In this document: piece by piece, positions 24,850-33,499 of the stretch
Numbering within the stretch: position 1 is the first letter of the stretch
Layout of the letters: each line of letters starts with the position of its first letter
Assembly: GCF_001721645.1 (NCBI RefSeq)
Contig: NZ_CP017141.1
Coordinates: 1,240,001 to 1,304,000, forward strand
DNA: 64,000 nt
Source of the DNA: Pedobacter steynii
GTDB lineage: Bacteria > Bacteroidota > Bacteroidia > Sphingobacteriales > Sphingobacteriaceae
Direction of reading: 5' to 3'
The notes under the pieces: generated by a model
Database searches by the model: none
The model's input: only the letters and a program-made list of their open reading frames with translations
Told to the model about the DNA's origin: nothing
Program-made: the position numbers and the translations under genes

Positions 24850-26079
24850 ATGGAATACAATGTTCACACCTTGCCTAATGGCATCCGATTACTTCATGTC
24901 CCCTCTGCATCAGCGATATCTCATGCCTGCATTATTGTAAATAGTGGTTCCAGAGATGAACAGGACGAGAAAGCAGGCCTGGCTCATTTTATTGAGCACC
25001 TGATCTTCAAACGCACAGAGAAAAGAAACACCAACCAGATCCTAAACAGGCTGGAGAGTGTAGGTGCAGATCTAAACGCTTATACGACTAAGGAATATAC
25101 CTGTATACATGCCTCTTTCCTGAATCCATATCTGGACAGAACTCTGGAATTATTCCATGATATCGTCTTTCACTCGACCTTTCCCGAGGAGGAGATGGAG
25201 AAAGAAAAAAGTGTGATACTGGATGAAATTACCTCTTACCTCGATCAGCCGGAAGAAGCCATATACGATGACTTCGAAGATCTTGTTTTTGCAGGCCATC
25301 CGCTGGGCAGAAATATCCTTGGAAGCGCAGAGAGTGTCAATAATATCCAAAAGAAAGATATCCATGATTTTATCAGGGAAAACTATCATACCGACAAGAT
25401 CGTTATTGCGGTTTTAGGGAATTATTCTTTGAATAAAATCGTTAAGATCGGGGATAAATATTATTCTGAAATACCAGAGAATTTACATAAAAATTCTCGT
25501 ATAGCTCCTGAAAAGGCTGCTGTAGTGAATCATTCTTTTCAGAAGCCCATTATGCAGGCTCATGCCATGTTAGGCGCCCAAGCCTATTCTTTGCATCATC
25601 CTTACAAGACTGGATTACTTTTGCTCAATAATTTGCTGGGAGGCACGGGAATGAGTTCTATTTTAAACCTACAGATTCGGGAGAAACACGGAATTGCTTA
25701 TACGATTGAAACAGGCTACAGCCCTCTGAGTGATACCGGTATCTTCACCTTATACTTTGGTACCGATCAGGAAAAAGTAGATAAAGCCCTTTCTCTGATC
25801 TTCAAGGAGTTTAAAAAAATTAAAGATCGGCCGCTCACAGAAGTTCAGCTTCAAAAATCGAAAAATAAATTTATCGGACAAATTGCTCTGGGAGAAGAAA
25901 ATAGAATCGGATTGATCATATCCATGGCTAAAAGTCTCATAGACTACAATAAAATTGACGATCTCCAAACGGTATTTAACAAAATTCAGACAGTAACAAC
26001 GACCGATATGGCCAATATTGCCAATGAAATATTAGATGAAAGTAATCTTACTTCCTTAATTTTTTACCCTTTAGGGTAA
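24850..26079 (+). CDS. M16 family zinc peptidase (processing-peptidase-like)
   Basis: A 409-aa pitrilysin-family peptidase. The inverted zinc motif HFIEH (46-50, HxxEH) lies in LAHFIEHLIFKRTEKRN, and the distal acidic ligand is expected in the DEITSYLDQPEEAIYDDFEDLV region. The C-terminal domain contains the family's RExHGIAYT equivalent (REKHGIAYTIETGYSP). There is no signal peptide, so it is probably cytosolic or membrane-peripheral. It resembles YmxG/PqqL-type peptidases of about 410 aa that act as dimers. Start: ATG 24850, preceded by a TTG codon. It lies 18 bp before def, which has its own -7 element, so co-transcription is not certain. Confidence 0.9.
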   Translation: MEYNVHTLPNGIRLLHVPSASAISHACIIVNSGSRDEQDEKAGLAHFIEHLIFKRTEKRNTNQILNRLESVGADLNAYTTKEYTCIHASFLNPYLDRTLELFHDIVFHSTFPEEEMEKEKSVILDEITSYLDQPEEAIYDDFEDLVFAGHPLGRNILGSAESVNNIQKKDIHDFIRENYHTDKIVIAVLGNYSLNKIVKIGDKYYSEIPENLHKNSRIAPEKAAVVNHSFQKPIMQAHAMLGAQAYSLHHPYKTGLLLLNNLLGGTGMSSILNLQIREKHGIAYTIETGYSPLSDTGIFTLYFGTDQEKVDKALSLIFKEFKKIKDRPLTEVQLQKSKNKFIGQIALGEENRIGLIISMAKSLIDYNKIDDLQTVFNKIQTVTTTDMANIANEILDESNLTSLIFYPLG

Positions 26080-26085
26080 TATTTG

Positions 26086-26093
26086 TATTTTTG
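26086..26093 (+). promoter_or_regulatory. Bacteroidota -7 element (TATTTTTG) just before def
   Basis: Perfect TAnnTTTG ending 4 nt before the def ATG. The expected transcription start coincides with the start codon. Confidence 0.45.
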
Positions 26094-26097
26094 CACT

Positions 26098-26655
26098 ATG
26101 AAATTACCTATTGTAGCGTATGGCGATCCGGTATTGAAAAAAGTTTGTCCCCCTATTGAGCAGGACTATCCGGATTTAAAACAATTAATCAGCAACATGT
26201 ATGAAACCATGTATAATGCGCATGGAGTTGGTTTGGCTGCGCCACAGATTGGCCTGGCGATTAGATTATTTATTGTTGATACCGGAGTGGATGAGGATGA
26301 AAAAGCTTTCAAGAGAACGTTTATCAATGCAGAAATTCTGGAGGAAACCGGAGAGCCCTGGGCTTTCAATGAAGGATGTTTAAGTATCCCGGATATCAGA
26401 GAAGACGTGATGCGTAAACCCAATATCAGAATCAGGTATTATGATGAAAACTGGGAGCTTCACGAAGAAGAGGTTACCGGAATGCCAGCCCGTGTCATAC
26501 AACATGAATACGACCATATTCAAGGTAAACTATTTACAGAAACATTAAGTTTATTGCGTAAAAGAATGCTTAAAAGTAAGCTGGATGCGATTTCTAAAGG
26601 AAATGTAAAGGTCGATTATAAAATGCGCTTTCCTCAACAAAGCAGAAGACGCTAA
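26098..26655 (+). CDS. def: Peptide deformylase
   Basis: A 185-aa metalloenzyme that removes the N-formyl group from new polypeptides. All three family motifs are present: GVGLAAPQIG, EGCLSIP with metal ligand Cys94, and QHEYDHIQG with ligands His136 and His140 and catalytic Glu137. I start at the ATG at 26098 (MKLPIVAYGDPVLKKV); an upstream TTG would run through the -7 element. The stop interlocks with the stop of the convergent gene (4-bp CTAA overlap). Unlike in many bacteria, fmt is not adjacent. Confidence 0.97.
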   Translation: MKLPIVAYGDPVLKKVCPPIEQDYPDLKQLISNMYETMYNAHGVGLAAPQIGLAIRLFIVDTGVDEDEKAFKRTFINAEILEETGEPWAFNEGCLSIPDIREDVMRKPNIRIRYYDENWELHEEEVTGMPARVIQHEYDHIQGKLFTETLSLLRKRMLKSKLDAISKGNVKVDYKMRFPQQSRRR

Positions 26656-27293
26656 TTGCCTTCGCTCCTGCTTTTATCTCCTTTGAATATGGATTGCATC
26701 AATTTACCCCATGCAAATGGGTTTAAAAGTGGATTGCTTTGCACCATATTCTTATTTAAGGACCGATCGTGATTCAGCTTGAAATTAATCCCTGAAATTT
26801 CTCCTGCATCTCTTGGAAGAGTTTGGAGCAATCCTGAAATACTTTCCTGCGAGACGTTTCTCATCGCGATGGAAAAATCATCATCAGCTATTTTCATCGA
26901 CATAAAATCCCGGGTAAACTCCTCCACAGTAGCCCACGGATATACCCTAACCGTAGGAAGGTTTACAATTTCAGCTTTTAATTTTACCATTGCTGTATAT
27001 TTACTATCCTCAATCTGTGTTGGGATAGACAGGAGTAAATCCCTGTACCCTACTGCAGTATAAAGAATGGTATCGCCAGGATGGGCTATAAACGAAAAAT
27101 ACCCCTTATAGTTTGCGGCATATCTTTGTCCTTTATTAGTCAGGTTGGTAACCGTTACATAAGGCACTACAGTATTACTGTCTACATCGGTAATAATCCC
27201 GGTAAACTGAATCAGCTTCTTACTTCCTGTAGTTTGCTGTGCAAAGGCAGCAGAAATGAAAAGAAGCAATAATAAGGTGAGTGAATACTTCAT
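26652..27293 (-). CDS. Secreted CarboxypepD-like domain protein
   Basis: A 213-aa exported protein with a signal peptide (about 1-19, ending AAFAQ). The regulatory beta-sandwich spans about 28-105 (GIITDVDSNTVVPYVTVTNL, GYFSFIAHPGDTILYTAVGY). The C-terminal half has no known domain (RVYPWATVEEFTRDFMSMKI and an Asn/Pro-rich segment). It resembles the product of 3596-4348 in length and domain order. The start at 27293 follows a perfect -7 element with a gap of only 3 nt. It is convergent with def, with interlocking stop codons. Role unknown; these domains often sit on outer-membrane or periplasmic proteins. Confidence 0.75.
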   Translation of the reverse strand: MKYSLTLLLLLFISAAFAQQTTGSKKLIQFTGIITDVDSNTVVPYVTVTNLTNKGQRYAANYKGYFSFIAHPGDTILYTAVGYRDLLLSIPTQIEDSKYTAMVKLKAEIVNLPTVRVYPWATVEEFTRDFMSMKIADDDFSIAMRNVSQESISGLLQTLPRDAGEISGINFKLNHDRSLNKNMVQSNPLLNPFAWGKLMQSIFKGDKSRSEGN

Positions 27294-27296
27294 ATA

Positions 27297-27304
27297 CAAA
27301 AATA
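27297..27304 (-). promoter_or_regulatory. Bacteroidota -7 element (TATTTTTG) just before the gene at 27293
   Basis: Perfect TAnnTTTG on the minus strand, 3 nt before the ATG; candidate leaderless promoter. Confidence 0.4.
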
Positions 27305-27346
27305 GCGGTATTAATTAAAACGGCTAGTTAAATAGTGTTAAAACAA

Positions 27347-27592
27347 TTACACCGGCTCCGCAAGGTTAATGGCTACAACTGAGGTAATCTGTGGAACAGC
27401 TTTCATAATCGCCTGTTCTATGCCTGCCTTCATGGTCATAAAGCTCATTTTGCAGGATCCGCAGTTTCCTAACAATTTTAATTTAACTACATTATCCGCC
27501 GTAATCTCTTCTATAGCAACATCTCCACCATCAGCGATTAAATATGGTCTGATCGTTTCCAGTGCTTGCTCTACTTGTTGTGTTAAATCCAT
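27347..27592 (-). CDS. NifU C-terminal-domain iron-sulfur scaffold protein
   Basis: An 81-aa protein consisting of just the NifU C-terminal domain (Nfu type), which carries a [4Fe-4S] cluster between two subunits and hands it to target proteins. The cluster motif CGSCKMS (CxxC) is within KLLGNCGSCKMSFMTMKAGIEQAIMKAVP, preceded by the family's PYLIADGGDVAIEEI. It lies 36 bp downstream of the Mrp/ApbC gene on the same strand, so both probably work together in cluster delivery. The domain is complete at this length. Confidence 0.93.
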   Translation of the reverse strand: MDLTQQVEQALETIRPYLIADGGDVAIEEITADNVVKLKLLGNCGSCKMSFMTMKAGIEQAIMKAVPQITSVVAINLAEPV

Positions 27593-27628
27593 TTTGGTAA
27601 TTTTTTAAAATATAAAAATAGTAATTTT

Positions 27629-28705
27629 TTAGCAATTAACAGTCAGTGAGTTATTAATTGCCACTTGTTGTGCCACCTTGCCAGCAATCTCTGCAAATGC
27701 ATCGGAGATTTTACTGGTTTTATTTAATGCAATAGGTGCTCCTTTATCTCCCGCCTCCGTAATTCCCTGTACGATTGGAATTTCACCCAAAAAAGGCACA
27801 TCAAATGATCTTGCCAGCTCCTTACCCCCATCTTTACCAAAGATGTAATACTTGTTTTCGGGCAATTCTTCCGGCGTAAAATAAGCCATATTTTCAACAA
27901 CCCCCAATACAGGGATATTGATACTTGGCATTTTAAACATGGCCAGTCCTTTTCTGGTATCGGCAAGGGCTACCTGCTGAGGAGTAGTTACAATTACCGC
28001 ACCTGCAATCGGAAAACTCTGGGTAATGGTAATATGAATATCACCAGTCCCGGGAGGAAGGTCTACAATCAGGTAGTCCAGCTCGCCCCAATCTGCATCA
28101 TTAAACAATTGTTTAATCGCATTCGAAGCCATTGGTCCACGCCAGGGCACTGGTTGATCCGGATCAGCAAAAAAGCCCAGAGACAATAGTTTAATCCCAT
28201 ATTTTTCAATTGGAAGGATTAATGTCTTCCCATCCTCAGTCTCCCTGGCGCTTGGCTTTGCACCTACCAGATCAAACATCGTAGGAACAGAAGGCCCATA
28301 AATATCCGCGTCTATTAAGCCCACTTTCGCTCCGTCAGCCGCCAGCGCAATAGCAAGATTACTTGCTACAGTTGACTTTCCTACCCCGCCTTTACCTGAG
28401 GAAACCAGCAAAATATTACGAATATCTTTCAGCTGATTAATATCCATTGGTTTGGTTACTCTGGAAGTAATATTAATTTCTATTTCAGCTTCCTGGCTAA
28501 CAAAATGCTTTATCGCATTAAAACATGCATTCTTCAGCATGTCTTTCATCGGACAGGCAGGAGTAGTGAGTTCCAAGGTAAAACTCACCTTCTTATCTTC
28601 TATTTTCAAATCCTTGATCATGTTTAAAGTCACCAGATCTTTTTTAAGATCAGGGTCTTCAACATTTCTCAGAGCGGCTAGAACTTGTTCTGGACTAATT
28701 ATCAT
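27629..28705 (-). CDS. Mrp/ApbC/NBP35 family Fe-S cluster carrier ATPase, without the usual CxxC
   Basis: A 358-aa P-loop ATPase that assembles or transfers Fe-S clusters. The N-terminal MIP18/FSCA (DUF59) domain covers about 1-90 (NVEDPDLKKDLVTLNMIKDL). The deviant Walker A is SSGKGGVGKSTVASNLA (about 104-120), followed by LIDADIYGPSVP and DLPPGTGDIHITITQS. In most Mrp proteins ENMSYF is followed by a CPxCG motif; here it reads ENMAYFTPEELPENKYYIFG, with no cysteine. I start at the ATG at 28705, which has a -7 element 4 nt upstream; a start 27 nt upstream would add a hydrophobic stretch foreign to the family. Confidence 0.9.
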   Translation of the reverse strand: MIISPEQVLAALRNVEDPDLKKDLVTLNMIKDLKIEDKKVSFTLELTTPACPMKDMLKNACFNAIKHFVSQEAEIEINITSRVTKPMDINQLKDIRNILLVSSGKGGVGKSTVASNLAIALAADGAKVGLIDADIYGPSVPTMFDLVGAKPSARETEDGKTLILPIEKYGIKLLSLGFFADPDQPVPWRGPMASNAIKQLFNDADWGELDYLIVDLPPGTGDIHITITQSFPIAGAVIVTTPQQVALADTRKGLAMFKMPSINIPVLGVVENMAYFTPEELPENKYYIFGKDGGKELARSFDVPFLGEIPIVQGITEAGDKGAPIALNKTSKISDAFAEIAGKVAQQVAINNSLTVNC

Positions 28706-28709
28706 TAGC

Positions 28710-28717
28710 CAAAAATA
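28710..28717 (-). promoter_or_regulatory. Bacteroidota -7 element (TATTTTTG) just before the Mrp/ApbC gene
   Basis: Perfect TAnnTTTG on the minus strand, 4 nt before the ATG at 28705; candidate leaderless promoter for the Mrp-NifU pair. A TTG lies 14 nt further upstream, a shorter spacing than usual. Confidence 0.4.
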
Positions 28718-28822
28718 ACAAAAGACGGCCACAATTAATTGACTTTAGGCTTTTTAAGTGTAATTTTAACACGAAATAAACATTTGCGTTTAACGTTTAG
28801 CAATTATTATCTATTTTACAGC

Positions 28823-30997
28823 ATGCATCTTCCAAAAATTAACATCCCTAGAAAATACCTGAAAATTGGCGCGTGGGTGTTAGGAGTTTTTCTATTGATC
28901 TCTGTTATCCTTGGTTCCATTGCTTATAGCAAAAGAGAGGCCTTACTGAGAACAATGATGGCCAAAGCTATTGCTAAGGCCGACAAAGACTATGGTCTTG
29001 ACATTAAAATCGGGGAATCCGGGTTCAGTGGGTTGAGTACCGTTCATATGAAAAATATATCTGTGGTTCCTAAAGACCGAGATACCCTCTCTACCATTGA
29101 AGATTTTACCGTCGGGGTAAAGCTTTTCCCCCTGATCTTCGGAAATGTCAAACTTTCTGAAATTATCCTGAACAGAGGAAAACTGAATGTCGTATTTAAA
29201 GATTCCTTAAGCAATCTTGATTTCTTTCTTAAAAGAAAGAAAAAAGACACAGAAAAGAAAACAAAATCAGACCTCGCCGATATTGCTCACAACCTTTTAA
29301 ATCAGGTCTTATATAAGATTCCAGACAATATGGAATTAAAAGACCTCCTGCTTGAGATCAACGATAATGATACCGCTAAACTAAAGTTTCTAACGACTAC
29401 CGCCACCATAAATGATGGAGACTTACAATCTACGATTCTGGTTAATGACAATGCTGCCACATGGCACGTTAATGGCACCGTAAAGCCAGGAAAGAGACAA
29501 TTGGATGTGATGCTGTTTGCAGATCATAAAAAAATTGAACTTCCATATCTTGAAAATAAACTCAAAGCCAAATTCAGTTTTGATACGGTTAGGACCGAAA
29601 TGAAAAGTGCCGACTACAGCGGAGACGATTTCAAGATTAAAGGCTCCTGGTCTGTTAAAAACTTACTGGTTAACCATCCAAAAATAGCCGCTAATGACAT
29701 TGTTGTTTCAGATGCTAAAATTGATGCTGACATGCTTATTGGCCCAAATTATGTCGCTCTGGACAGTTCATCAACGGTGTTCTTAAAAAAGGCAACCCTT
29801 CATCCATACTTAAAATACACCTTATCACCTAATAAAATTTATGAGGTGAAAATTCAGGCACCGGAACAAGATGCACAGGAAATGCTGAATGCATTTCCTC
29901 GGGGACTATTCGAATCTCTGGACGGACTAAAAGTAAGTGGAAAGGTTAAATATGATCTTAGCTTTTACCTGGACAGCTCAATGCCTGATAGCGTCCGGTT
30001 CAATTCGGGCCTTACGCCTGTTAACTTCAAAATTCTTCAATGGGGGAAAACAAACCTTCAAAAAATCAATAAAGACTTTGTTTACACTCCATATGAGCGA
30101 GGAAAACCAATGCGCGATATTCTTATTGGCCCTTCCAATCCTAATTTCACGCCACTATCTGCGGTATCGAGCAATTTCAAAAATGCGATCTTAACTTCCG
30201 AAGACCCATCCTTTTTTACACATAAAGGATTTGTACAGGAATCAATCCGCAAATCATTTGCTGTAAATTTCAAAGAAAAGAAATTTGTGAGGGGAGGAAG
30301 TACCATCTCTATGCAGCTTGTTAAGAATATTTTTCTAAGCAGGCAGAAGACCCTGGCCAGAAAAGCAGAAGAAATTCTCATTGTATGGCTTATTGAAAAC
30401 AATCGCCTGGTGAGTAAAAACAGAATGCTTGAAGTCTATTTTAACATTATTGAAATGGGACAAAACATTTATGGAATTGGAGAAGCTACAAGATATTATT
30501 TTGGAAAAAGACCCTCGGATCTCAATATCGGAGAAGGCATCTTTCTGGCAAATATAGTCCCACGTCCTAAAATTGCCCTCTATAAATTCAGAGGTGATGG
30601 AGGGTTGAAAGACTATCTATACCCTTATTTCAAGTATATTGGAAATATCATGGCCAAACGTGGACTGACACCGTCTGACAGCAGTGGTTATGGCTTTTAC
30701 AATGTGCAACTAAGACCTGGGCTTCGACAATACCTGCTTCCTGATTCCACAACAGTGGATACTACTGCATTTGACAACGAAGACCCCCTTCCGGCAATAG
30801 AAACCCATGACGAATCCAAAAGTCTGTTTGACCGTATATTTGGTGGCGGATCTAAAAAAGATACGGCTTCCAGACCTGCGGTAAAGGCAGACAGCCTTCA
30901 AAAAACAAAGAAGCAGCTCAGACAGGAACGAAGAGAACAACGCAGGAAAGAAAAAGAATTAGAAAAGCAAATGGAGCAGTCTAAGGAAAATCCTTAG
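28823..30997 (+). CDS. GT51 transglycosylase-domain protein with AsmA-like N-terminal half
   Basis: A 724-aa membrane-anchored protein. An N-terminal transmembrane helix (about 16-36, WVLGVFLLISVILGSIAY) is followed by about 400 residues of repeated beta-rich sequence like AsmA/DUF748 proteins (DIKIGESGFSGLSTVHMKNI, GVKLFPLIFGNVKLSEIILN). A GT51 peptidoglycan glycosyltransferase domain covers about 445-620: TSEDPSFFTHKG with catalytic Glu460, RGGSTISMQLVKNIFLS, RKAEEILIVWLIE and LEVYFNIIEMG. There is no transpeptidase domain; the C-terminus is a charged tail (KKQLRQERREQRRKEKE). The start at 28823 is the ATG nearest the helix. It would polymerise lipid II in the periplasm; the role of the AsmA-like half is unknown. 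Confidence 0.82.
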   Translation: MHLPKINIPRKYLKIGAWVLGVFLLISVILGSIAYSKREALLRTMMAKAIAKADKDYGLDIKIGESGFSGLSTVHMKNISVVPKDRDTLSTIEDFTVGVKLFPLIFGNVKLSEIILNRGKLNVVFKDSLSNLDFFLKRKKKDTEKKTKSDLADIAHNLLNQVLYKIPDNMELKDLLLEINDNDTAKLKFLTTTATINDGDLQSTILVNDNAATWHVNGTVKPGKRQLDVMLFADHKKIELPYLENKLKAKFSFDTVRTEMKSADYSGDDFKIKGSWSVKNLLVNHPKIAANDIVVSDAKIDADMLIGPNYVALDSSSTVFLKKATLHPYLKYTLSPNKIYEVKIQAPEQDAQEMLNAFPRGLFESLDGLKVSGKVKYDLSFYLDSSMPDSVRFNSGLTPVNFKILQWGKTNLQKINKDFVYTPYERGKPMRDILIGPSNPNFTPLSAVSSNFKNAILTSEDPSFFTHKGFVQESIRKSFAVNFKEKKFVRGGSTISMQLVKNIFLSRQKTLARKAEEILIVWLIENNRLVSKNRMLEVYFNIIEMGQNIYGIGEATRYYFGKRPSDLNIGEGIFLANIVPRPKIALYKFRGDGGLKDYLYPYFKYIGNIMAKRGLTPSDSSGYGFYNVQLRPGLRQYLLPDSTTVDTTAFDNEDPLPAIETHDESKSLFDRIFGGGSKKDTASRPAVKADSLQKTKKQLRQERREQRRKEKELEKQMEQSKENP

Positions 30998-31016
30998 TTG
31001 GTTAGTATAAACGAAC

Positions 31017-31574
31017 ATGAACACGATTAAAATAGCAGATAAGGAATTCGAAATACTACTCGAAAATGACAACATTGCAAAACGGACCCGTTTGATTGGA
31101 ATTCAGATCAATCTTGATTACGAACACAAGTGCCCCATTTTTATTGGGGTATTAAATGGAAGTTTTTTATTCATGGCGGATCTGGTAAAAGAGGTGACCC
31201 TACCTTGTGAAATGGCTTTTATAAGGGTTTCTTCTTACAAGGACACCCAAAGTACCGGAGAAATCAAAGAGGTATTTGGCCTTCCGGAAAATCTAAAGGA
31301 TAGAGACATTATTATTGTGGAAGATATTGTAGATACCGGATTCACTTTAGGTTATATTCTTAAGGAAGTACATCAGCAACAACCCGCATCGGTCAGGGTT
31401 TGTTCTCTTTTACTAAAGCCAGAAGCCTTAAAAGCTCCTATAGAAGAATTAGAATATGTTGGTTTTGAAGTCGCAAATGAGTTTGTCGTTGGCTATGGTC
31501 TTGATTATAATGGCCTCGGCAGAAACCTTAACCATATCTATAAGGCTAAAACTGTTGCCTCCCCCTTACCTTAA
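31017..31574 (+). CDS. hpt: Hypoxanthine phosphoribosyltransferase
   Basis: A 185-aa purine-salvage enzyme that makes IMP or GMP from hypoxanthine or guanine and PRPP. The PRPP-binding motif is IIVEDIVDTGFTL (about 99-111), the flexible-loop segment is RVSSYKDTQSTGEI, and a C-terminal VGYGLDYNGLGRNL supplies base-contacting residues. Length and motif order are those of bacterial HGPRTs; some Bacteroidota copies prefer hypoxanthine, which cannot be told here. The gene lies 19 bp after the GT51 gene and 48 bp before psd. Confidence 0.95.
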   Translation: MNTIKIADKEFEILLENDNIAKRTRLIGIQINLDYEHKCPIFIGVLNGSFLFMADLVKEVTLPCEMAFIRVSSYKDTQSTGEIKEVFGLPENLKDRDIIIVEDIVDTGFTLGYILKEVHQQQPASVRVCSLLLKPEALKAPIEELEYVGFEVANEFVVGYGLDYNGLGRNLNHIYKAKTVASPLP

Positions 31575-31622
31575 TGTTATAATTTTTTCTCACTTTTGCA
31601 GAAACATATACCCTAATCAACA

Positions 31623-32282
31623 ATGACGATACATAAAGAAGGTTACACTACCATCGCAATATCATTACTTTTCATCTTTATATTAAATGCTGTTATTGAC
31701 TATAGATTTGCAGACATCACATGGTTAAGATGGTTTGTTTATATTTTTTCACTGGCTTTGTTCCTGATTGTTCTGCAATTTTTTAGAAATCCGGCCAGGC
31801 AGTTCACGATGGCAGACAAAAAAGTAATCTGTCCGGCAGACGGTAAGGTTGTGGTGATCGAAGAAACAGAAGAAGGCGAATATTTTAAGGATAAAAGACT
31901 TCAGGTTTCGATATTCATGTCTCCTGTTAATGTACACATTAATAGAAATCCCATTTCAGGAGTAGTGAAATTCTTTAAATATCATCCGGGTAAATATCTT
32001 GCGGCATGGAATCCAAAATCCTCGACAGAGAACGAAAGAACTACTGTAGTCGTAGAGCATGCCAATGGAACTCCGGTATTGTTCAGACAAATTGCGGGTG
32101 CACTTGCCAGACGTATCGTATGGTATGTTAAAGAAGGTGACGTGGTAGAACAAAACAAAGAGTTTGGGTTCATTAAATTTGGCTCCAGAGTGGATATCTT
32201 TTTACCACTGGGCACTAAGGTTAATCTGGAACTAAATCAAGTTGTAAAAGGCGGAATTACGGTCCTGGCAGAACTAAGCTAG
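31623..32282 (+). CDS. psd: Phosphatidylserine decarboxylase proenzyme (short, archaeal/Bacteroidota type)
   Basis: A 219-aa inner-membrane enzyme that converts phosphatidylserine to phosphatidylethanolamine, a major lipid in this phylum. Two N-terminal hydrophobic helices (about 10-25 and 34-52) anchor it. The catalytic domain contains VICPADGKVVVIEE and SPVNVHINRNPISG. The self-cleavage site is FGSRVD, with Ser188 expected to become the pyruvoyl group (GSR variant instead of LGST). It is shorter than E. coli Psd (about 320 aa), which is normal for the class. A perfect inverted repeat terminator follows 14 bp after the stop. Confidence 0.93.
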   Translation: MTIHKEGYTTIAISLLFIFILNAVIDYRFADITWLRWFVYIFSLALFLIVLQFFRNPARQFTMADKKVICPADGKVVVIEETEEGEYFKDKRLQVSIFMSPVNVHINRNPISGVVKFFKYHPGKYLAAWNPKSSTENERTTVVVEHANGTPVLFRQIAGALARRIVWYVKEGDVVEQNKEFGFIKFGSRVDIFLPLGTKVNLELNQVVKGGITVLAELS

Positions 32283-32295
32283 GTCAGATCATATC

Positions 32296-32333
32296 AATAA
32301 AAAAGGGATATCTAACGATATCCCTTTTTTATT
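32296..32333. terminator. Bidirectional terminator between psd and the MscS gene
   Basis: A perfect 17-bp inverted repeat (32296-32312 with 32317-32333) around a TAAC loop. The A tract on one side and T tract on the other let it work in both directions between convergent genes. Confidence 0.93.
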
Positions 32334-32337
32334 GATG

Positions 32338-33498
32338 CTAAACCTGAGTTACGTCCACGTTACCCGAGGTTGCAGGCGGCTCTTCCCCTACAACACGCTG
32401 TGTTGGGTAAGCAAAGTCGGAACCATATTGCTGAACAATAGCAATCAATTGAAAATTAATCTCTTCCTTCACCCTGATGTATTCATTATGGGGCATTTGA
32501 ATCACCAGATATACCACCTGAATGTTTAATGCTGAATCTCCAAAATTATCAAACACAGCATACCCCTCAGCGGTTTTGGGATGTTCTGACAAAAATGCAT
32601 TAATTGCTGTTACGATTTCTTTTATAGCAGCTGCGGGGGTTTCATAAGTGATCCCTATAAAGAAATTTACCCTTCTGAAATCCCTTCTGGTAACATTCTC
32701 CAATACCCCATCAATCATTGCCCTGTTTGGGATAATAATGGTCGTTTTATCGGGACTAATCAGCCTTGTACTCCTAAAGCCGACTTTGTCAATAGTTCCT
32801 TCTACTCCGTCAACCTTAACCACATCCCCAACGGTAAATGGTTTATCGAGGAAAATAGTAAATGAGCCAATCAGATTCTCTAAACTCTCCTTTGCAGCCA
32901 ATGCGATGGCAATACCACCAATTCCTAAACCAGTAATAAGTGTCAGGACGTTAATCTCGAAAACATAACCCAGAAGGACAAAAAAACCGAAAAAACAGAT
33001 GATTGTTTTAGTCAACTCTTTCAAAAAAGGAACCAGCTGATCATCTGCACGATCGGCGGTCAGAGATGCTTTAAATTTCAGCACATGAGCAATAAAATCA
33101 ATGATCCTGAGTATAATCCAAAAAACAGATAGAATGATGAGAAAAAGAAACACTTTATCTATTGCCTGTCCAAGTGTAACATGCATCATTTCCTTTGTTT
33201 TTTCAATCTGCTTGGCATAACTGAATAACACCAGATCTAAAGGATGTTTCAATTGATTAATTGCCAGGTAGTAAGAACATAGGCTGATGAAAAAAGCAAT
33301 CGGCTGGAGCAGTAGCGCCACAAAAGTGTCGTCCTTAACTGCAGAAGCGAACTTCTTAAATAAACGAAACAACAACAGACTCAGTAGTCGTGATATAATT
33401 TTCTTAAATAACACTCCAAATAGAAGAATTCCGGCAAAAAGGCAATACCCTCTAATGGTATTGCCCCAGAATATCTGTTCAAAAAACGGATTATCCAT
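32338..33498 (-). CDS. MscS-family mechanosensitive ion channel
   Basis: A 386-aa inner-membrane channel that opens under membrane tension to release solutes. Four or five transmembrane helices occupy about residues 15-190, with the pore-lining region at GIGGIAIALAAKESLENLIGSFTIFLDKPFTVGD. The conserved beta domain follows (GDVVKVDGVEGTIDKVGFRSTRL, TIIIPNRAMIDGVLENVTRRDFR), then a short cytosolic C-terminal domain. It is longer than E. coli MscS (286 aa) because of extra N-terminal helices, as in many Bacteroidota. It ends 1 bp after the dehydrogenase frame region begins (33500) and may be transcribed with that gene. Confidence 0.92.
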   Translation of the reverse strand: MDNPFFEQIFWGNTIRGYCLFAGILLFGVLFKKIISRLLSLLLFRLFKKFASAVKDDTFVALLLQPIAFFISLCSYYLAINQLKHPLDLVLFSYAKQIEKTKEMMHVTLGQAIDKVFLFLIILSVFWIILRIIDFIAHVLKFKASLTADRADDQLVPFLKELTKTIICFFGFFVLLGYVFEINVLTLITGLGIGGIAIALAAKESLENLIGSFTIFLDKPFTVGDVVKVDGVEGTIDKVGFRSTRLISPDKTTIIIPNRAMIDGVLENVTRRDFRRVNFFIGITYETPAAAIKEIVTAINAFLSEHPKTAEGYAVFDNFGDSALNIQVVYLVIQMPHNEYIRVKEEINFQLIAIVQQYGSDFAYPTQRVVGEEPPATSGNVDVTQV

Positions 33499-33499
33499 T

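Noticed and set aside
28793..28804. 12-nt string CGTTTAGCAATT also found near 16982
   Set aside because: Two copies of a short AT-rich string in 64 kb are not distinguishable from chance.
28739..28822. Longer start for the GT51 protein at 28739
   Set aside because: It would place 28 unrelated residues before the membrane helix; the ATG at 28823 gives a normal N-terminus.
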